This document shows, in pieces, positions 6,070 through 7,493 of a stretch of 7,493 nucleotides of DNA (its first letter is position 1; every line of letters begins with the position of its first letter). The DNA lies in contig DDSO01000044.1 in NCBI GenBank assembly GCA_002343425.1, forward strand, positions 351 to 7,843, read 5' to 3'. A program made the translations under genes and the position numbers. Source of the DNA: Brevundimonas sp. UBA2388. Lineage in GTDB: Bacteria; Pseudomonadota; Alphaproteobacteria; Caulobacterales; Caulobacteraceae. The notes below the pieces were generated by a model. It was not told the origin of the DNA. It made no database searches and saw only the letters and a list, made by a program, of their open reading frames with translations.

Positions 6070-7454
6070 AACGCATCCTGCTGATCGCGCGGCGTGAGTA
6101 CGCCGCCTACGCCCGGACGGTCGGCTTCTGGCTGTCACTGCTGGCGTTGCCGATTTTCGGCGTGCTGGGCGGGGCCCTGCCGGCCCTGATGATGTCGTCC
6201 GAACCCGTACGTGACGTCGTCGTGCTTGAGGAAGGGCCGCAGGCCCAGGGGCTGGCGGCCGCCGTCCAGGACGCCGTGAAGTTCGAGGCGGACCGCCGCG
6301 CGTCGCGGATGCGCGAGGCCGCCGCCGCGGCCGAGAAGCAGGGCGGCCAGGCCGGCGCTTCTGCCGCCGGACAGGCGCTGAGCCGGCTGGGCGGACTGCG
6401 TCTTCAGATCGTGCAGGCGCCGGCGGACCTGACCGCCGCCGCCCCGGGCGAGGCGCGCGAAGCGTTGGCGCGCCGCTATCTGGGCGACGAGGTCGCCGAG
6501 GAGCAGCAGCTGGACTCTGTGGTTCTGCTGAACCGGGTCGACGGAAAGCCGACGGCGCGCGTCTGGACCCGCCGGGCCACGGACGACACGGTCGAGGACT
6601 TCGTCCGGGAGGCGCTGAAGACCGTCAACCGGCGCGAAATTTTCCTTGAGGCGGGCATCAATCCGGTCGTGGTCGAGGAGACCGAGCGGTTCCGCCCCGA
6701 CGTGACCGCCCTGTCGCCCAGATCGGCCACGGGGGGCGAGGTGTCGTTCCGCGACCGCCTGCCGGGCATCATCGGCCTGATCTCGGGCTTCCTGCTCTGG
6801 TCGCTGATCATCACCGGCGCCTCCATCCTGCTGAACAGCGTGATGGAGGAGAAGGCCAACAAGATCCTTGAGGTCCTGCTGTCCTCGGCCTCGGCGACGG
6901 AGATACTGACCGGAAAGGTGCTCGGCGTGGCCATGCTGACCCTGACGGTCCTGCTGGTATGGGGCGGGATCGGCGCCTTCGGCCTGATCGCGGGCCTGCC
7001 GCAGTATGCGGGCGTGATCGGTGAAGTCCTGCTGGAAGGCGGCATGCTGGGCTATTTCGCGGCCTACGCCGTCGGCGGATACCTGATGTACGCGGTTCTG
7101 TTCGCGGCCATCGGCGCCTTCTGCGAGACCCCGCGCGACGCCCAGACCCTCATGGGGCCCATCATGATGATTCTGGTCGTGCCGCTGCTGGTCATGCAGA
7201 TGGCGCTGCGCACACCCGATGCGCCGGTGGTGCAGATCCTGTCCTGGGTGCCGTTCTTCACGCCCTTCCTGATGAGCGCCCGGGCGCCCTCCGAGCCGCC
7301 CATGTTCGAGGTCGTGGGCACCATGGCGGGCATGTTCGCCTTCGCCCTGTTCATGGTCTGGGTCGCCGGCCGGGCCTTCCGGGCGGGGGCGCTGTCCGAT
7401 GTGAAGCTGAGCTGGAAGAGCTTCGCCGGGGCGATCCGGGGCGGGGGGAAGTAG
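6066..7454 (+). CDS. ABC-2 type exporter permease, NatB-like
   Basis: Inner-membrane partner of the preceding ATPase. The 462-residue protein begins MKRILLIARREYAAY, the amphipathic start usual for this family. TM1 follows (about 19-41), then a large soluble domain (about 42-230) expected outside the cytoplasmic membrane. The cluster of C-terminal helices lies near 232-257, 283-309, 324-351, 360-380 and 413-434, with a weaker hydrophobic stretch at 387-404. The motif NSVMEEKANKILEVLLSS (257-274), between TM2 and TM3, is the conserved ABC-2 coupling segment. An Ala-rich, charged helical stretch (about 70-108) lies within the soluble domain and may be a coiled coil. GGAGG-like signal GGAGG (6054-6058) lies 7 bases before the ATG, inside the end of the ATPase gene; the two genes overlap by 4 bases. 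Exported substrate unknown. Confidence 0.9.
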   Translation: MKRILLIARREYAAYARTVGFWLSLLALPIFGVLGGALPALMMSSEPVRDVVVLEEGPQAQGLAAAVQDAVKFEADRRASRMREAAAAAEKQGGQAGASAAGQALSRLGGLRLQIVQAPADLTAAAPGEAREALARRYLGDEVAEEQQLDSVVLLNRVDGKPTARVWTRRATDDTVEDFVREALKTVNRREIFLEAGINPVVVEETERFRPDVTALSPRSATGGEVSFRDRLPGIIGLISGFLLWSLIITGASILLNSVMEEKANKILEVLLSSASATEILTGKVLGVAMLTLTVLLVWGGIGAFGLIAGLPQYAGVIGEVLLEGGMLGYFAAYAVGGYLMYAVLFAAIGAFCETPRDAQTLMGPIMMILVVPLLVMQMALRTPDAPVVQILSWVPFFTPFLMSARAPSEPPMFEVVGTMAGMFAFALFMVWVAGRAFRAGALSDVKLSWKSFAGAIRGGGK

Positions 7455-7466
7455 GCACGGCCGTCT

Positions 7467-7493
7467 CCTCCCTGTCGCGAAGCGATGGGGAGG
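7467..7493. terminator. Hairpin after the exporter operon, possible terminator or dispersed palindromic repeat
   Basis: CCTCCCTGTCGC (7467-7478) and GCGATGGGGAGG (7482-7493) form a 12-bp stem around a GAA loop, with two G-U wobble pairs in the RNA. It begins 12 bases after the permease stop. The right arm ends exactly at the window edge, so any following T-tract cannot be seen. The sequence style resembles the GC-rich palindromes scattered between genes in Caulobacterales, from memory; it may be both a terminator and a repeat copy. Confidence 0.5.

Noticed and set aside
5281..6138. Minus-strand open frame of about 285 codons opposite the ABC ATPase
   Set aside because: It is antisense to a gene with every ABC motif in place; its His/Arg/Leu-rich product is typical of shadow translation.

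Overview
The window is high-GC DNA with the gene order and protein styles of an alphaproteobacterium. The most likely family is Caulobacteraceae (Brevundimonas or Caulobacter type). Three things point there: the order phoR-pstC-pstA-pstB with no pstS beside it, the enlarged N-terminal regions of PstC and PstA, and a GC-rich palindrome at the right edge in a style I associate with Caulobacterales intergenic repeats. The family assignment is inference, because there is no rRNA or other marker gene here.

Left two thirds (1-4964, minus strand): a phosphate sensing and uptake cluster, read right to left. It holds phoR (sensor histidine kinase), a 136-base gap with a candidate PhoB site, pstC and pstA (the two permease subunits, overlapping by 8 bases), and pstB (the ATPase, 6 bases after pstA and cut by the left edge). 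phoU and phoB would be expected just outside the left edge. PstA, PstB and PstC form the high-affinity phosphate ABC importer. It would work with a periplasmic PstS encoded elsewhere, and its transport state is normally relayed to PhoR.

Middle (4965-5109): a 145-base divergent intergenic region between phoR and the rightward genes. It contains two direct TGTCAT words (minus strand) 14 bases apart, a 24-base imperfect inverted repeat with a perfect 12-base core, a TTGTCAA/TTGACAA word that could serve as a -35 element in either direction, and a strong ribosome binding site for the rightward gene.

Right third (5110-7454, plus strand): a two-gene ABC-2 exporter operon of the NatA/NatB type, an ATPase followed by a permease with an ATGA overlap. 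Its substrate cannot be read from the sequence. A 12-bp hairpin begins 12 bases after the permease stop and runs to the window edge.

The window is largely ordinary core-genome content. I see no CRISPR, transposase, phage, tRNA or rRNA gene and no new defence or biosynthetic system. The points worth a second look are the regulatory signals in the two intergenic regions, the possible phosphate link of the NatAB-type exporter, and some lineage-type insertions or substitutions in PstA, PstB and PhoR.
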